From assembly GCA_903904805.1 (NCBI GenBank), contig CAIVDX010000367.1:1-7975 (forward strand): a stretch of 7,975 bases of DNA, in the 5' to 3' direction. Position 1 is the stretch's first letter. Each line of letters opens with the position of its first letter. This DNA comes from an uncultured Rhodospirillales bacterium. Its GTDB lineage: Bacteria; Pseudomonadota; Alphaproteobacteria; Acetobacterales; Acetobacteraceae. Below the pieces are notes generated by a model that worked only from the letters and a program-made list of their open reading frames with translations, did no database searches and was not told the origin of the DNA. Of the stretch, positions 6,744-7,975 are shown piece after piece. The translations under genes and the position numbers were made by a program.

Positions 6744-7466
6744 TCAATACATATGCTGCCCACCATTGATCGACATCGTCGACCCGGTGATGAAGTCCGC
6801 CTCATCGGCCGTCAGGAACGCCACGCCGCGCGCGATGTCGTCGGCATGGCCCAGCCGGCCCATCGGGATGCGCGCGATGATCTTCTGCAGCACGTCCGGC
6901 GGCACCGCGCGCACCATGTCGGTGTCCACATAGCCCGGCGCGACGGCGTTCACCGTGATGCCGAAGCGCGCGCCTTCCTGCGCCAGCGCCTTGGTGAAGC
7001 CATGGATGCCCGACTTCGCCGCGGCATAGTTCACCTGGCCATACTGTCCCGCCTGGCCGTTGATGCTGCCGATATTGACGATGCGGCCGAACTTCTTCTC
7101 GCGCATGCCCTCGAAGGTCAGCTTGCAGAGATTGAAGCAGCTGCCGAGATTGGTATCCATCACCGCGTCCCACATGTCGCGGCTCATCTTCGCCAGCGTG
7201 GCGTCGCGGGTGATGCCGGCATTGTTCACCAGGATCTCCACGGGGCCGAATTTTTCGGTGATCTCCGCGATCGCGCCCTTGCAGGCGTCGAAATCGCCGG
7301 CGTCGAACTTCATCACCGCGATGCCCGTCTCGGCGGCGAAGGCCTGCGCCGCCGCGTCATTGCCCGCGTAGCTCGCCACCACCGTGCGGCCTGCGGCCTT
7401 CAGATGCCGGCTGATCTCCGCGCCGATGCCGCGTGTTCCGCCGGTGACCAATGCTACCCGTGACAT
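6744..7466 (-). CDS. phaB: Acetoacetyl-CoA reductase
   Basis: This 240-residue short-chain dehydrogenase reduces acetoacetyl-CoA to (R)-3-hydroxybutyryl-CoA with NADPH, the second step of PHB synthesis in the cytoplasm. The nucleotide-binding TGGTRGIG is at 8-15 and NNAG at 81-84. The catalytic tetrad is Asn106, Ser134, Tyr147 and Lys151. The stretch SINGQAGQYGQVNYAAAKSG and the GRLG and SINGGQHMY C-terminal features are typical of PhaB rather than FabG. ATG 7466 (MSRVALVTGG) is the start. The same frame is open 50 codons further upstream, but that stretch is Arg-rich and lies in the phaA-phaB spacer. GGAG lies about ten bases before the ATG. The gene follows phaA on the same strand, with a terminator between them, so phaB probably also has its own promoter. 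Confidence 0.95.
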   Translation of the reverse strand: MSRVALVTGGTRGIGAEISRHLKAAGRTVVASYAGNDAAAQAFAAETGIAVMKFDAGDFDACKGAIAEITEKFGPVEILVNNAGITRDATLAKMSRDMWDAVMDTNLGSCFNLCKLTFEGMREKKFGRIVNIGSINGQAGQYGQVNYAAAKSGIHGFTKALAQEGARFGITVNAVAPGYVDTDMVRAVPPDVLQKIIARIPMGRLGHADDIARGVAFLTADEADFITGSTMSINGGQHMY

Positions 7467-7528
7467 GATGTCCGCTCTCCGTTGTCGTCGCCGCGCGCAC
7501 CGCGTGGCGTCTGTTGCAGTCCGAACGA

Positions 7529-7558
7529 GATGTACGCGCGCTCTGGTTGGTGTTTCAA
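7529..7558 (-). promoter_or_regulatory. Weak candidate promoter for phaB
   Basis: On the - strand, TTGAAA (complement of 7553-7558) is followed after 18 bases by TACATC (complement of 7529-7534), about 63 bases before the phaB start. The -35 is good and the -10 is poor. A promoter is expected somewhere here because a terminator separates phaB from phaA, but this exact assignment is tentative. Confidence 0.25.
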
Positions 7559-7614
7559 CATGCCACGCCCGAAAATCGACAGAAATTCGATGACGCGATG
7601 CACCATTGCCCAAC

Positions 7615-7648
7615 AAAAACGGCCACCGCCCGACAGGTGGTGGCCGTT
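7615..7648 (-). terminator. Intrinsic terminator after phaA
   Basis: Arms 7639-7648 and 7618-7627 (AACGGCCACC with GGTGGCCGTT) form a perfect 10-bp stem with an 11-base loop. In the - direction the stem ends in a TTTTTG tract. It lies about 270 bases after the phaA stop, so the tandem array at 7711-7929 would be inside the phaA 3' untranslated RNA. Confidence 0.65.
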
Positions 7649-7710
7649 GTCCCGAACGACGGGTGCTTAGGCAGTCTTACGGTTCACCACGCCCGCGCGC
7701 CATCGCAAGA

Positions 7711-7929
7711 TTGCGCCCGCGAGCTACCGCAAGTTGACGCCCGCGAGCTACCGCTCGATGCCGATTGCGAGCTACCGCAAGTTGACGCCCGCGAGCTACC
7801 GCTCGATGCCGATTGCGAGCTACCGCAAGTTGACACCCGCGAGCTACCGCTCGATGCCGATTGCGAGCTACCGCAAGTTGACGCCCGCGAGCTACCGCTC
7901 GACGCCGATTGCGAGCTACCGCTCGACGC
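7711..7929. repeat. 24-bp tandem array with 48-bp higher-order period, overlapping the phaA stop
   Basis: The core CGAGCTACCG (+ strand) recurs nine times at exactly 24-base spacing, starting at 7720, 7744, 7768, 7792, 7816, 7840, 7864, 7888 and 7912. A degenerate tenth unit lies near 7696. Two unit types alternate: one continues CAAGTTGAC, the other CTCGATGCC. This gives a 48-bp higher-order unit (7734-7781, 7782-7829, 7830-7877, then 7878 onward) with only single-base differences. The last core contains the phaA stop codon, so on the - strand each unit repeats the end of phaA (GAGCGGTAGCTCGC or a variant). There are no unique spacers between units, so it is not CRISPR. Confidence 0.93.
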
Positions 7930-7975
7930 ACATCGCCACACCCATGCCGCCGCCGATGCACAAGGTGGCCAGGCC
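7916..7975 (-). CDS. phaA: Acetyl-CoA acetyltransferase (thiolase), C-terminal end
   Basis: The last 19 codons read GLATLCIGGGMGVAMCVER and stop at TAG 7918-7916. This is the C-terminus of a biosynthetic thiolase, which condenses two acetyl-CoA to acetoacetyl-CoA, the first step of PHB synthesis. The Cys of TLCIGGG is the catalytic base cysteine of the family, followed by its glycine-rich loop. The natural end of the family lies within a residue or two of this stop, so the protein is probably complete at this side; the rest lies beyond the window. It precedes phaB on the same strand with a 449-base spacer, long for a phaAB pair. Confidence 0.93.
   Translation of the reverse strand, partial: GLATLCIGGGMGVAMCVER

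Noticed and set aside
7467..7616. N-terminal extension of phaB by 50 codons
   Set aside because: The stretch is Arg-rich with no homology to PhaB, which starts MSRVALVTGG at the ATG 7466 behind a GGAG site.
7711..7929. CRISPR array
   Set aside because: The units are directly adjacent at 24-bp period with no unique spacers, and the array includes the phaA stop codon.

Overview
The window is GC-rich with codons ending mostly in G or C. It carries a bacterial-type biotin carboxylase and a phaA-phaB pair for polyhydroxybutyrate (PHB) synthesis. This suggests an alphaproteobacterium, plausibly a PHB-storing member of Rhodospirillales/Acetobacteraceae. The taxonomy is inference from protein character, not proof.

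Layout, left to right. (1) The 3' end of accC (fatty-acid synthesis) lies on the + strand. (2) A ~520-base region without an accepted gene follows. It holds a possible small secreted Pro/Ala-rich ORF on the - strand with five 15-bp repeats, and an A/T-rich island. (3) A - strand gene for a protein with two PRC-barrel domains is frameshifted by a perfect 29-bp tandem duplication. (4) Divergent from it on the + strand is an AI-2E family (PerM-like) membrane protein gene, frameshifted by a perfect 23-bp tandem duplication. It runs in frame, with no stop, into (5) a full-length cation-transporting P-type ATPase. (6) A secreted DUF4142 protein follows. (7) On the - strand at the right is the PHB pair: the last codons of phaA (thiolase), a long phaA-phaB spacer with a 24-bp/48-bp tandem array and a terminator, then complete phaB.

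The two ends are core carbon metabolism (malonyl-CoA and PHB from acetyl-CoA). The middle (PRC-barrel, AI-2E, P-type ATPase, DUF4142) looks like an accessory envelope or ion-homeostasis cluster. No product there has a function that the sequence alone fixes.

The most striking feature is the density of short direct tandem repeats: 15 bp x5, 29 bp x2, 23 bp x2, 7 bp x5 and 24 bp x9 within 8 kb. Two of them break neighbouring genes. In both cases, removing exactly one repeat copy restores a continuous domain-correct reading frame. This could be reversible on/off switching by repeat slippage, recent gene decay, or an assembly or sequencing artefact; raw reads would tell these apart.
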